Positions 34,701 to 42,915 of a DNA stretch of 64,000 nt are shown piece by piece. Position 1 is the first letter of the stretch. Every line of letters starts with the position of its first letter. The notes beneath the pieces are model-generated. The model made no database searches and was not told the DNA's origin. It worked only from the letters and a program-made list of their open reading frames with translations. Source of the stretch: UBA12170 sp964293475 (GTDB taxonomy: Bacteria > Bacteroidota > Bacteroidia > Bacteroidales > UBA12170); contig CAXYYJ010000002.1 of assembly GCA_964293475.1 (NCBI GenBank), positions 1 through 64,000 of the forward strand, read 5' to 3'. Made by a program: the position numbers and the translations under genes.

Positions 34701-35000
34701 AACAGCAATATCAACTATCAGTTCTCCGACATTTTTGTAAAAAGTGGTAGTTATTTCAGAATCAGCAATATAACCCTGGGCTATAACCTGGCAGAAATCG
34801 TTAAGGTGAAATCACTTTCCTCCCTGCGGCTTTATGTATCGATTCAGAACCTTTACACCTTTACCAAATACAATGGGATGGATCCTGAAGTAGGTTATGG
34901 TTTTGACAATGGTGTTACCGATCAGTTTTCGTCGGGTATTGATTTGGGTTTCTATCCCAGACCACGCACCATACTTTTTGGAATAAGTGTTAAATATTAA
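31776..35000 (+). CDS. SusC-family TonB-dependent outer-membrane transporter
   Basis: This 1074-residue protein has a signal sequence, a CarboxypepD_reg-like domain (VKDIAGKVTDVKGETLPAVN, then TVGTVTDANGKYAI), a SusC plug (VVVIGYGTQKKKLVTGATSQ, then ALQAMQGMVAGVNIVSTSGQ) and a 22-strand barrel with the SusC-type NGVVLITTKSG motif. SusC forms a lidded import complex with SusD for oligosaccharides. The susD gene starts 14 bases after its stop. The flanking genes point to xyloglucan oligosaccharides. An alternative ATG at 31803 would shorten the long N-terminal region of the signal peptide. Confidence 0.95.
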   Translation: MRKYVQLNNMKGQMARRQFSASRVKAFSLVLISCFFLQINIYAQVKDIAGKVTDVKGETLPAVNIIVKGTTVGTVTDANGKYAIQAAADAILEVTFVGYVKQEVKVDGRQTVDIILAEDVELLEEVVVIGYGTQKKKLVTGATSQVKGDQLEQRNSTNALQAMQGMVAGVNIVSTSGQPGEGIDITIRGLGTIGNGSPLFIVDGVQTGDINYLNPSDIQSVDVLKDAASCAIYGNRGANGVVLITTKSGKMLQSGTGKSSYSEVTFDAYYGWQSRAKEIRTLNTEEYVMIMNEQHLNSGGSASSLPFDVNNLPAYTSAGVANTNWIDEMFVDDAVTQNYVIGATGGSQYSSYSLSLGYTGQQGIVGGSDLSDYNRYNARFNSEHRMFEGALIVGENITFSNVKNRGVAVGNQYSNSLRSAYNASPLLPLYDDLGNFFNTNSTTIVDQLGETYWNNLEASPYGSMYYSNQNAKNAQKLIGNLYAELTLFKGLKFRSSVGIDYWGNETRTYTPIYELSAYTFSNFSKGSQNLQKGLGLISDNLLTYTKDFGKHHVVGMGGMSVQRNTGSWMYGENANMAFDDLDHSWLDNATNTDNATLMKIEGAPNEDYRLISYFGRVQYDFNETYLFNATLRADGTSKFAPGHQWGYFPSVSAGWVLTNEKFMESMNQLLPYFKIRASWGQNGSCNADAFNYLAPISFTNATYNFGDEEGVSTTGSYPSRLSNEELKWETSEQLDLGFDAKLINNRIGVTFDFYKKTTKDWLLVAPVLATAGTDAPYINGGNVHNTGVELGLNYEKSEGEFKYQVNVVGSYNKNKVTDIPTEDGIIHGATNTLYANSLEFYRAETGHAIGYFWGYETDGIFQTTDEVNAYTNSEGKLIQPKAKPGDLRYVDLNGDGAISELDKTDLGDPNPDFIYGLSFSANWKGIDFSLVTNGVAGNQIVQSYRSQSDKYSNYTTDILDRWTGPGTSNTVPRVTNSNINYQFSDIFVKSGSYFRISNITLGYNLAEIVKVKSLSSLRLYVSIQNLYTFTKYNGMDPEVGYGFDNGVTDQFSSGIDLGFYPRPRTILFGISVKY

Positions 35001-35014
35001 AAGGAGAAAAAACT

Positions 35015-36649
35015 ATGAAAATAATTAAATATATATCGCTGATAGCCATCATTTTAGTGGCGGGCTCCTGTTCCAAAGACTTTTTAGAAACCAGCCCCAT
35101 GACCGAGAAAACCGATGGTAATTATTATGCCAATGCTGCCGAAGCCAACGAGGCTCTGGTGGGATGCTACGACGCCCTACAGCTCATTTATTCCGAAGGG
35201 GTTTCCTTTCCGGTAGCTTCTGAGGTAATGTCTGATTTGTGCTTTGGTGGAACCGGTGCCGGCGACGGTGAGGGTTATCCTATGCTCGACGAGTTCGACA
35301 AGAGCGTTTCGCCAGCCGATCTCAATATGTACGAAGGCAACTGGAAAAACTATTATAAAGGAATTTTCAGAGTGAATACCCTGCTCATGAAACTCGACCA
35401 GGTAAACTGGGGACAAGACATAGACCAAAAACCCATTATTGAAGCAGAGGCCCGTTTCCTTAGAGCCTATTTCTACTTCGATATGGTTCGCTTGTGGGAA
35501 AAAGTTCCTTTGCTCACCGCTCCAACCAGCGATAATGTTCCACAATCGGAACCCGATGCCATCTATAAACTGATTGCAGAAGACTTATTATTTGCCGCCG
35601 AAAATGGCCGTGAAGAAACCTACAGCCAAATAGCATCCACCGAATACGGCCATGCCACACAATGGGCTGCCAAAGCCATGTTGGCAAGAGTATTTCTTTT
35701 CTACACCGGATACTATGGAAAAACTGACCTGGTAGAAATGGTTACCAAAGACCAGGCACTGAGCGCTTTGGAAGATGTGATTCAAAACAGCGGACACGAT
35801 TTGGTGGCCAATTATGCCGACTTATGGCCAGCAGCTTCCACTTACGAAGCAGCACAAAATGGAAATCCCATCAGCAATACCACCTATGCGGGAGAAAACA
35901 ATCAGGAAGTGGTTTTCAGTATTAAATACACTTACACCTCCGATTGGGAAGGCAATACAGATGGCAATCATTGGCTCGTAATGAATGGTCTTAGAGGAAT
36001 GGCATGGCCCGAAAGTGGTTATGGTTCAGGCTGGGGAGCTTGTACTGTACTGCCCGGCGTTTATTCCGCATGGACCTCCACCGACAAACGCAAGTCAGCA
36101 TCCATCATGGCCATTGAAGAAGAAAACATCGACTATACCAAAATCAACGATGTGAAGGAATACACCGGATATTTCACTAAAAAATATGTCCCCTTATGCG
36201 ATTCAGCAGGCAATAGCACCGCCGAGCAATTGGGTGGTGTGAGCTTTATGATTAGCCAGTATCAGGATTATTTTGTAGTACGATTTGCCGATGTTCTTCT
36301 AATGGCAGCTGAAATGGGAAGCCCCAATGCCATCGAATACATGAACCGGGTGAGAGCCCGCGCCGGACTTGCTCCTGCTGCCTCAGCCGATAAAGAATCC
36401 ATTTTCGAAGAACGCAAATATGAGTTTGCTTTCGAAGGCCTGCGTTTCTGGGATTTACTTCGCTACGACAACTCGTTGAGCTATGCAACTCAGAAACTGG
36501 AATTCTCGGGCAAAGTATTCACCGGCGGTGCGGAAGTAGATAAAGCCATTTCCGGAAGCAATCTGATTACTACCCGCGGTTTATCGCAAATCCCCTACAA
36601 TCAGATTACCCTGTCGGGAGGCGTACTCCAGCAAAATGCAGGCTGGTAA
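35015..36649 (+). CDS. SusD/RagB-family surface glycan-binding lipoprotein
   Basis: This 544-residue lipoprotein (lipobox LVAGSC, Cys19) acts as the lid of the SusC transporter and binds the target oligosaccharide at the cell surface. The SusD pattern is clear: EAEARFLRAYFYFDMVRLWE, VPLLTAPTSDN, tetratricopeptide-like helices (QWAAKAMLARVFLFYTGYYG), and the C-terminal motif IFEERKYEFAFEGLRFWDLL. It is in one operon with susC. Confidence 0.95.
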   Translation: MKIIKYISLIAIILVAGSCSKDFLETSPMTEKTDGNYYANAAEANEALVGCYDALQLIYSEGVSFPVASEVMSDLCFGGTGAGDGEGYPMLDEFDKSVSPADLNMYEGNWKNYYKGIFRVNTLLMKLDQVNWGQDIDQKPIIEAEARFLRAYFYFDMVRLWEKVPLLTAPTSDNVPQSEPDAIYKLIAEDLLFAAENGREETYSQIASTEYGHATQWAAKAMLARVFLFYTGYYGKTDLVEMVTKDQALSALEDVIQNSGHDLVANYADLWPAASTYEAAQNGNPISNTTYAGENNQEVVFSIKYTYTSDWEGNTDGNHWLVMNGLRGMAWPESGYGSGWGACTVLPGVYSAWTSTDKRKSASIMAIEEENIDYTKINDVKEYTGYFTKKYVPLCDSAGNSTAEQLGGVSFMISQYQDYFVVRFADVLLMAAEMGSPNAIEYMNRVRARAGLAPAASADKESIFEERKYEFAFEGLRFWDLLRYDNSLSYATQKLEFSGKVFTGGAEVDKAISGSNLITTRGLSQIPYNQITLSGGVLQQNAGW

Positions 36650-36707
36650 AATGAATAAAAGTCAAATAAAAATTCAATAAATAATTATTATCTAAAATCA
36701 AAACAAA

Positions 36708-38144
36708 ATGAAAAAAATTAGTTTATTTCTGAGCATGGCAGTTATAGCTCTTGCACTGGTTTTTGCAACATCTTGTAGTAAAGATGACGACGACGATACC
36801 ACAACTCCCACCGAGGTAAAACCCGTTCTGGGCACCAATTTCAACTTTACTGTTACCGACAATGTGGTGAATTTTACCACAACCTTAACAGGAAACGTAT
36901 GGTTTACCAGCAATGGTACCGATTATACCGCTGTTGACCAAAAAGCTCAGGTAGTTTATGCCGAAGCCGGAACATACAGCTTCACCTGCAGCACTTTATC
37001 CAATGGTAAAACCGTAACATCGACCGCTTTCGATGTAGTGGTTTTGGTGGGCGATCCTACCGTTTTCGATACCGAATGGTGGCGCAATTTAACCGGTGGT
37101 TACGGTGAAAAAAGAGGTTGGGTTCTCGATGTTGATGCAAAATTGCACCCCGGCCCATTGTCATTCATGGGTACTGCATGGGATTTCCCCAATGGTGTTT
37201 GCGATGGCGACGACTGCTGGTTATGGGATGCCGACTTGCCTTTCACTTTTGCAGCTGACTCTGCTTCTGTTCGTATGGATTGGCCTGGTGACCTGGGTTA
37301 TGGTGTAATGTATTTCGACCTTATGGAAGGTAAACATTTTACAGCCGACAAGAAAAAAGAAGCAGCTGAAGCCGGAACCTACGAAATGAACTGGGATACC
37401 AGAACCATTACACTAAGTGGCGCTACCATCCTGAGAAGTTACAAACCCTATGCTGTAGTTGAAGGCGTTACAGGAACTGTAAATGGTATTACCGGAATCT
37501 CCGATTGGGTTAACTACAAAATTTATGCTTTATCCGATTCAGTTTTGCGTCTGGCTGTTTTACGCGATCAGGATGTACAAGGTGAAGGTGCCTGCTATCT
37601 CATCTACAACTTTGTAGAAGCCGAATTGTATGACAATATCATCATCACCCCTCCTCCAACCTATTATGAGCCTGTTTTAACCTCTTTCACCGCCAACGAT
37701 TTGGTAGGAACCTGGAAATATGCAGACATTGCACAGGATTGGATTGGCTGGCCCGAAGAAGGTGTTGTGGGTGGAAAGAGACTGAATGGCTGGACAAACC
37801 GCACCGAAATGGCCGAAACTCTGGCTGGCTGGGGTGCTGCCAATCCCGATTCAGTTTTCACCGCTGCCGATGAATTCCGCTATATTTTCAATGCCGACGG
37901 AACTTGCGTGCTGAACGGAATCGACAATACTTACACTGTGAGCAATGGTGTTATCACTTTTGGAACCGCTCTTACCTCTGAGTTATCATTGGTTTGGATT
38001 GGCCTTACAGGAACCAATGTACCTGTTCTCGATGTTAAATTCGACATTGATGGCAACAGCTTCACCCCCGAGGGTATTTTCATTGGACAGAAAAATGGCG
38101 ATAAAAACGAATCGGCCTCTGTTCAACTGGTAAAAGTGAACTAA
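36708..38144 (+). CDS. Surface lipoprotein, probable glycan-binding protein
   Basis: This 478-residue lipoprotein (lipobox ALVFATSC, Cys23) has an acidic spacer (KDDDDDTTTPTE) after the lipid-attached Cys, typical of outer-leaflet export. An Ig/PKD-like domain is likely at about 40-115. The remainder is beta-rich and Trp/Asp/Gly-rich (WWRNLTGGYGEKRGWVLDVD, DGDDCWLWDADLPF) with a second domain from about 325. I do not recognise a named family. Its place after susD is that of SusE/SusF or SGBP-type proteins, so a surface polysaccharide-binding role is inferred. The 58-base gap links it to susD, and a strong terminator follows. Confidence 0.75.
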   Translation: MKKISLFLSMAVIALALVFATSCSKDDDDDTTTPTEVKPVLGTNFNFTVTDNVVNFTTTLTGNVWFTSNGTDYTAVDQKAQVVYAEAGTYSFTCSTLSNGKTVTSTAFDVVVLVGDPTVFDTEWWRNLTGGYGEKRGWVLDVDAKLHPGPLSFMGTAWDFPNGVCDGDDCWLWDADLPFTFAADSASVRMDWPGDLGYGVMYFDLMEGKHFTADKKKEAAEAGTYEMNWDTRTITLSGATILRSYKPYAVVEGVTGTVNGITGISDWVNYKIYALSDSVLRLAVLRDQDVQGEGACYLIYNFVEAELYDNIIITPPPTYYEPVLTSFTANDLVGTWKYADIAQDWIGWPEEGVVGGKRLNGWTNRTEMAETLAGWGAANPDSVFTAADEFRYIFNADGTCVLNGIDNTYTVSNGVITFGTALTSELSLVWIGLTGTNVPVLDVKFDIDGNSFTPEGIFIGQKNGDKNESASVQLVKVN

Positions 38145-38157
38145 TCTGATATTTATA

Positions 38158-38192
38158 AAAATTTGAGTGGCCATGTGCCACTCAAATTTTTT
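38158..38192 (+). terminator. Rho-independent terminator after the surface lipoprotein
   Basis: The stem AAATTTGAGTGGC pairs with GCCACTCAAATTT around a five-base loop and is followed by T residues. It separates the binding/transport genes from the enzyme genes that follow and may reduce, without abolishing, read-through. Confidence 0.8.
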
Positions 38193-38400
38193 ATCTCATT
38201 TGCCTTTACGGCAATATCCCTCAACAACAAAAGTACTTTTTTGAAACCAAAACAATAACAATACGCGGGGTTGATTTTCGGCCAGATGGCCAGCAATTTG
38301 TCCCCGAAAAAAGGAAATATTAGTAAAAGTAATCTACGATCGAAGGGCACAAAAGAAGGGCAATTTATCGGACAATTTTTACTCAAAACAACCACAGTGA

Positions 38401-40878
38401 ATGAATAACAAAATGAAATACAGGTTTAGGCTTCCCGCTGTTGTTTGGATGGCAGTTCTTGCACTTCTGGCCATTTCTTGTTCCAAAGAGGCACAAGTGG
38501 CACGGGAGAAGAACGATTTCAACAACAACTGGCGCTTTCAAACGGGCGACTCAAGCCTCTATGCCGAAGCCAGTTTCAACGACTCGGAATGGCGGCTGCT
38601 GAATCTGCCCCACGACTGGAGCATCGAAGGGAAATTTAGCAAGGATCATCCTGCGGGTGTGGGCGGTGGAGCTCTTCCCGGCGGACTGGCCTGGTACAGA
38701 AAAACCTTCACTCTTCCCGCTACTGACTCCACAAAACGAATTTATATCACCTTCGACGGCGTTTATCACAACAGCGAAGTATTTATCAATGGCCATCTCC
38801 TGGGCAAAAGACCCAATGGCTATATTGGCTTTCAATACGATTTATCCGATTATTTAAACTTTGGCGAAAAGCCCAATGTGCTGGCCGTAAAAGTGGATAA
38901 TTCCGATCAGCCCAACTCGCGCTGGTATAGCGGCTCGGGAATTTATCGCAATGTTTGGCTCGAAAAAACAAATCCTATTCACATCGATTTATGGGGAACT
39001 CACATCACCACATCATCTGTTACCAAAGAAGCTGCTCAGGTGGCCATAGCGCTTGTGGTCAACAATACCACGCACCTGAACCAAAACATAGTTCTGGAAA
39101 CACAAATCATCAATCAGGAAAACCAAATAGTGGCCCGAACCCAGAGTTCCATGAATGCCCTATTCAACGATACATCGTCTATTCGCCAGAGCATAAAGGT
39201 TGACAATCCGCAGCTCTGGAGCATCGAAAATCCTTATCTCTACAAGGCCATCAGTCTCATTTATCTCAACAACAAACTCATCGATTCCTACGAAACTACC
39301 TTTGGAATCAGATTTTTTGAGTTCGACAGTAAAAAAGGCTTTTCGCTCAACGGAAAACCCACCAAAATTCTGGGGGTGTGCAATCATCATGATTTGGGCG
39401 CTTTGGGAGCTGCCTTTTATGTTCGTGCTGCCCAACGTCAGCTCGAAATATTAAAAGAAATGGGCTGCAACGCCATCAGAACTTCACATAACCCACCAGC
39501 CCCTGAGCTTCTCGATTTGTGCGACCAAATGGGCTTTTTGGTGATGGATGAAACCTTCGATATGTGGGCAAAAAAAAAAGTGGATTACGACTACTCCACC
39601 GTTTGGAACGAATGGCATGAACGCGATTTGACCGACCATTTGCTCCGCGACCGCAATCACCCCAGCGTGATTATGTGGAGCATTGGCAACGAGATTCTGG
39701 AACAGTTCGACAGCACCGGAATAAGCATTGCGGCTGAGCTGGCTTCCATTGTGAAGAAATATGCTTCGGAAATTCCGGTGACTTCGGCCATGAACCATCC
39801 AGTGAACAGCAATTTCATTTATCAATCCAAAGCTCTTGATATTGTGGGTTATAACTATCATCACGAAACCTTTACCCAATTTCCTCAGGAATTTCCCAAC
39901 GAAAAGTTTATTGGTTCCGAAACCACCTCTTCGCTCAATTCAAGGGGAATGTACAATATGCCCGCCGACAGTGTGAGAATCTGGCCCCTGCGCTGGGATA
40001 TTCCTTTCTACGATGGCAATGCCGACCAAAGCTGCTCATCGTACGACAATTGCCGGGCGCCCTGGGGTTCAACTCATGCCGACTCCTGGAAAATCATCCG
40101 CGACAACGAATACCTGGCCGGTTTATTTATATGGACCGGTTTTGACTATTTGGGCGAGCCCACGCCCTATCAATGGCCTTCGCGCAGCTCCTATTTCGGA
40201 ATTGTGGATTTGGCGGGATTCCCCAAAGATGCCTACTACATGTATCAAAGCGAGTGGACCCAAAAACCCGTTTTACATCTTCTGCCTCACTGGAACTGGA
40301 AAACCGGAGATATAACAGATGTTTGGGCCTATACCAATCTTGCCGAGGTGGAGCTTTTTGTCAACGAAAAATCCATGGGGAAACTAGTCAAAACCGCCGA
40401 CCAGCTTCATCTGGCCTGGAAAGTTCCCTTTGAGGCCGGAACCCTGAAAGCTGTGGGCAAAACCGCCGATGGAACTATCATAGAAACCATTATAAAAACT
40501 GCCGGGGCACCTGCACGGATTTTATTGGAAGCTGATCGCTCAACAATAGATGCCGATGGAAAAGATTTATCGTTTATCTCGGCAACCGTTACAGATGCTC
40601 GGGGCAACCCGGTTCCAAACGCCGAAAATTTAATCCATTTCGAAACCGGTGAACTGGTAGAAATAGCCGCTGTGGACAACGGAAGCCAAACCAGTCACGA
40701 ACCCTTTAAAGCCAACTCCCGAAAAGCCTTCAACGGGAAATGTCTGCTCATAGTCAAATCAAAAACAACCGAAGGAAATACCCAAATCGTTGCCAAATCC
40801 GATGGATTGGAATCCGCCACTATACAACTTCAATTAAAAAACACCACTGCTCAAAAGCATAAAAAACAAACCGAATAA
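38401..40878 (+). CDS. GH2-family beta-galactosidase-like hydrolase, lipoprotein
   Basis: This 825-residue enzyme has a lipobox (LLAISC, Cys27), then the GH2 jelly-roll domain (RFQTGDSSLYAEASFNDSEW, PHDWSIEGKFSKDHPAG), an Ig-like domain and a TIM barrel. The acid/base is Glu431 in VIMWSIGNEI and the nucleophile is Glu507 in FIGSETTSS. A C-terminal DUF4982-like and Ig-like region follows. In xyloglucan loci, GH2 enzymes remove the beta-galactose that caps xylose side chains, which is the likely role here. Other GH2 activities cannot be excluded. The next gene begins one base after its stop. Confidence 0.9.
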   Translation: MNNKMKYRFRLPAVVWMAVLALLAISCSKEAQVAREKNDFNNNWRFQTGDSSLYAEASFNDSEWRLLNLPHDWSIEGKFSKDHPAGVGGGALPGGLAWYRKTFTLPATDSTKRIYITFDGVYHNSEVFINGHLLGKRPNGYIGFQYDLSDYLNFGEKPNVLAVKVDNSDQPNSRWYSGSGIYRNVWLEKTNPIHIDLWGTHITTSSVTKEAAQVAIALVVNNTTHLNQNIVLETQIINQENQIVARTQSSMNALFNDTSSIRQSIKVDNPQLWSIENPYLYKAISLIYLNNKLIDSYETTFGIRFFEFDSKKGFSLNGKPTKILGVCNHHDLGALGAAFYVRAAQRQLEILKEMGCNAIRTSHNPPAPELLDLCDQMGFLVMDETFDMWAKKKVDYDYSTVWNEWHERDLTDHLLRDRNHPSVIMWSIGNEILEQFDSTGISIAAELASIVKKYASEIPVTSAMNHPVNSNFIYQSKALDIVGYNYHHETFTQFPQEFPNEKFIGSETTSSLNSRGMYNMPADSVRIWPLRWDIPFYDGNADQSCSSYDNCRAPWGSTHADSWKIIRDNEYLAGLFIWTGFDYLGEPTPYQWPSRSSYFGIVDLAGFPKDAYYMYQSEWTQKPVLHLLPHWNWKTGDITDVWAYTNLAEVELFVNEKSMGKLVKTADQLHLAWKVPFEAGTLKAVGKTADGTIIETIIKTAGAPARILLEADRSTIDADGKDLSFISATVTDARGNPVPNAENLIHFETGELVEIAAVDNGSQTSHEPFKANSRKAFNGKCLLIVKSKTTEGNTQIVAKSDGLESATIQLQLKNTTAQKHKKQTE

Positions 40879-40879
40879 T

Positions 40880-42871
40880 ATGAAGAAACTATTTATACTC
40901 CTCATAGCCATTTCTGCGGTTTCGTGGTCTTGCATTCATAAGCCCCAAACCACCGAAAAAGAAAGAATTTTTTCGCCCGATGGTCAGATTTCTGTTGATT
41001 TTTGGCTCGAAGACGGCAAACCCTTTTATTCAGCCGAATTCAAAGCACAGCCCATTATTGCCAAATCGGCGCTGGGAATGGTTTTTCAGGAAAACGATGT
41101 GCTGTCGGATAAGCTCCTGATGGAAAAATCAGAAAAATCTACCTTCGACGAAACCTGGGAACAGGTTTGGGGACAACAAAAAAATGTTCGGAACAATTAT
41201 GAGGAGCTGCTGGTGAGCCTGCGCGAAGAAGACGGGTTGAAAAGACAGTTTCAGATTGTCTTCAGAGTTTTTAACGATGGATTGGGTTTCCGCTATATTG
41301 TGCCTGAACAGGAAAACCTTCGGGAGTTTGTTATTACCGACGAGCTTACCGAGTTTGCCATGACCGACGACCATAAAGCCTGGTGGATTCCGGCTTACCG
41401 CGACAACCGCTACGAGTATCTCTTCACCAATTCGGCCATCAGCCAGATGGATACAGTTCACACACCTCTCACCATCGAAACCGCCTCCGGACCTGTGCTG
41501 AGCATTCACGAAGCAGCCCTGGTGAACTATGCTTCCATGACACTGGCATCGAATCCCGGCCATGTGCTCAAATGCGATTTAACCCCCTGGAGCGACGGCA
41601 CCAAAGTGAAATCAAAAACCCCCATGATTACTCCCTGGCGAACCGTGCAAATAGGAGAAAATGCAGGACAGCTTATTACATCCAATCTCATCTTAAATCT
41701 CAACGAGCCCAATAAACTCCTGGACCTTTCGTTTGTGAAACCCAATAAATATCTGGGGATTTGGTGGGGAATGCATATAGGGAAATACACTTTCTGGGAG
41801 AGCGAAAACCACGGCGCCAACACAGAGCTTTCGAAAAAATACATCGACTACTGCAACAAACTGGGTATCGACCATTTATTGATAGAAGGCTGGAACAAAG
41901 GCTGGACGCCCGAATGGTACGAAAACAAATTGCACGTTTTCAGTTTTACAGAATGCACGTCCGACTTCGATTTTAAAGAAGTGACAGATTATGCCAAAGC
42001 CCACGGAGTTCAAATAGTGGGTTATCACGAAACAGGTTCCAATATCGACAACTATCTATCGCAAATTGATGCGGGAATGGACATGTACGAAAATGCAGAG
42101 ATGGAATCGGTGAAAATTGGTCATGTGGGTTCCCGTCTGGGCATGAAAGAATGGCACCACGGGCAATACGGTGTAAACTATTATCAGACAGTGCTCGACA
42201 AAGCTGCGGAACACGGGCTGGCGGTGAATTTTCATGAGCCCATAAAGCCCACCGGGCTGTGCCGCACCTATCCGCATTTAATGGCCGGTGAAGGTGGACG
42301 AGGACAGGAATACAACGCCTGGAGTGAAGGCAATCCTGCGGATCATACCACCATTTTACCCTTCACCCGTTTGCTGGCAGGCCCCATGGACTATACCCCC
42401 GGAATTTTTAAAATCAAGGGAACACGGCTCCACAACACTCTGGCCAATCAGCTGGCGCTTTATCTCACCATCTGGTCGCCCATTCAAATGCTGGCCGATT
42501 TACCCGAGAATTACGACGGTCATCCTGCCTTTCAGTTTCTGAAAGATGTGCCCGTAAACTGGGATACCACCGTGGTTCTAAATGCACAAATCGGCGACTA
42601 TTTCACCATTGCCAGAAAAGATATTGCCAGCAACGACTGGTATCTGGGAAGCATTACCGACGAAAACAGCCGCGAACTGGTGCTGATTCTCAGCTTTTTA
42701 GATAAAGACAGAAGATACAAGGCCCAGATATATGCCGATGGCCCAGATGCTGCCTTTGATGTGAACCCCGAATCGTATTCCATAAGCGAGCTGGATGTTG
42801 GTTCGGGCGACGAATTGAAGATACATCTCGCCAAAGGCGGAGGGCAGGCCATTCGATTTGTGGCTCTTTAA
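40880..42871 (+). CDS. GH97-family inverting alpha-glucoside hydrolase (SusB-like), lipoprotein
   Basis: This 663-residue lipoprotein (lipobox SAVSWSC, Cys18) matches GH97. Glu384 (GYHETGS), Glu453 (NFHEPIKPTG), Glu471 and Glu477 (GEGGRGQEY) have the same spacing as SusB residues Glu439, Glu508, Glu526 and Glu532. Those are the two bases, a calcium ligand and the acid. This points to the inverting alpha-glucosidase branch and away from the retaining alpha-galactosidases that use an Asp nucleophile. Its substrate in this locus is not obvious, because xyloglucan has no usual alpha-glucosidic bond. The gene is co-transcribed with GH2 and GH31. Confidence 0.88.
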   Translation: MKKLFILLIAISAVSWSCIHKPQTTEKERIFSPDGQISVDFWLEDGKPFYSAEFKAQPIIAKSALGMVFQENDVLSDKLLMEKSEKSTFDETWEQVWGQQKNVRNNYEELLVSLREEDGLKRQFQIVFRVFNDGLGFRYIVPEQENLREFVITDELTEFAMTDDHKAWWIPAYRDNRYEYLFTNSAISQMDTVHTPLTIETASGPVLSIHEAALVNYASMTLASNPGHVLKCDLTPWSDGTKVKSKTPMITPWRTVQIGENAGQLITSNLILNLNEPNKLLDLSFVKPNKYLGIWWGMHIGKYTFWESENHGANTELSKKYIDYCNKLGIDHLLIEGWNKGWTPEWYENKLHVFSFTECTSDFDFKEVTDYAKAHGVQIVGYHETGSNIDNYLSQIDAGMDMYENAEMESVKIGHVGSRLGMKEWHHGQYGVNYYQTVLDKAAEHGLAVNFHEPIKPTGLCRTYPHLMAGEGGRGQEYNAWSEGNPADHTTILPFTRLLAGPMDYTPGIFKIKGTRLHNTLANQLALYLTIWSPIQMLADLPENYDGHPAFQFLKDVPVNWDTTVVLNAQIGDYFTIARKDIASNDWYLGSITDENSRELVLILSFLDKDRRYKAQIYADGPDAAFDVNPESYSISELDVGSGDELKIHLAKGGGQAIRFVAL

Positions 42872-42915
42872 TCCCCAAAAAATACAAACCAGTTGAACAA
42901 CTTAATACAAGAAAG

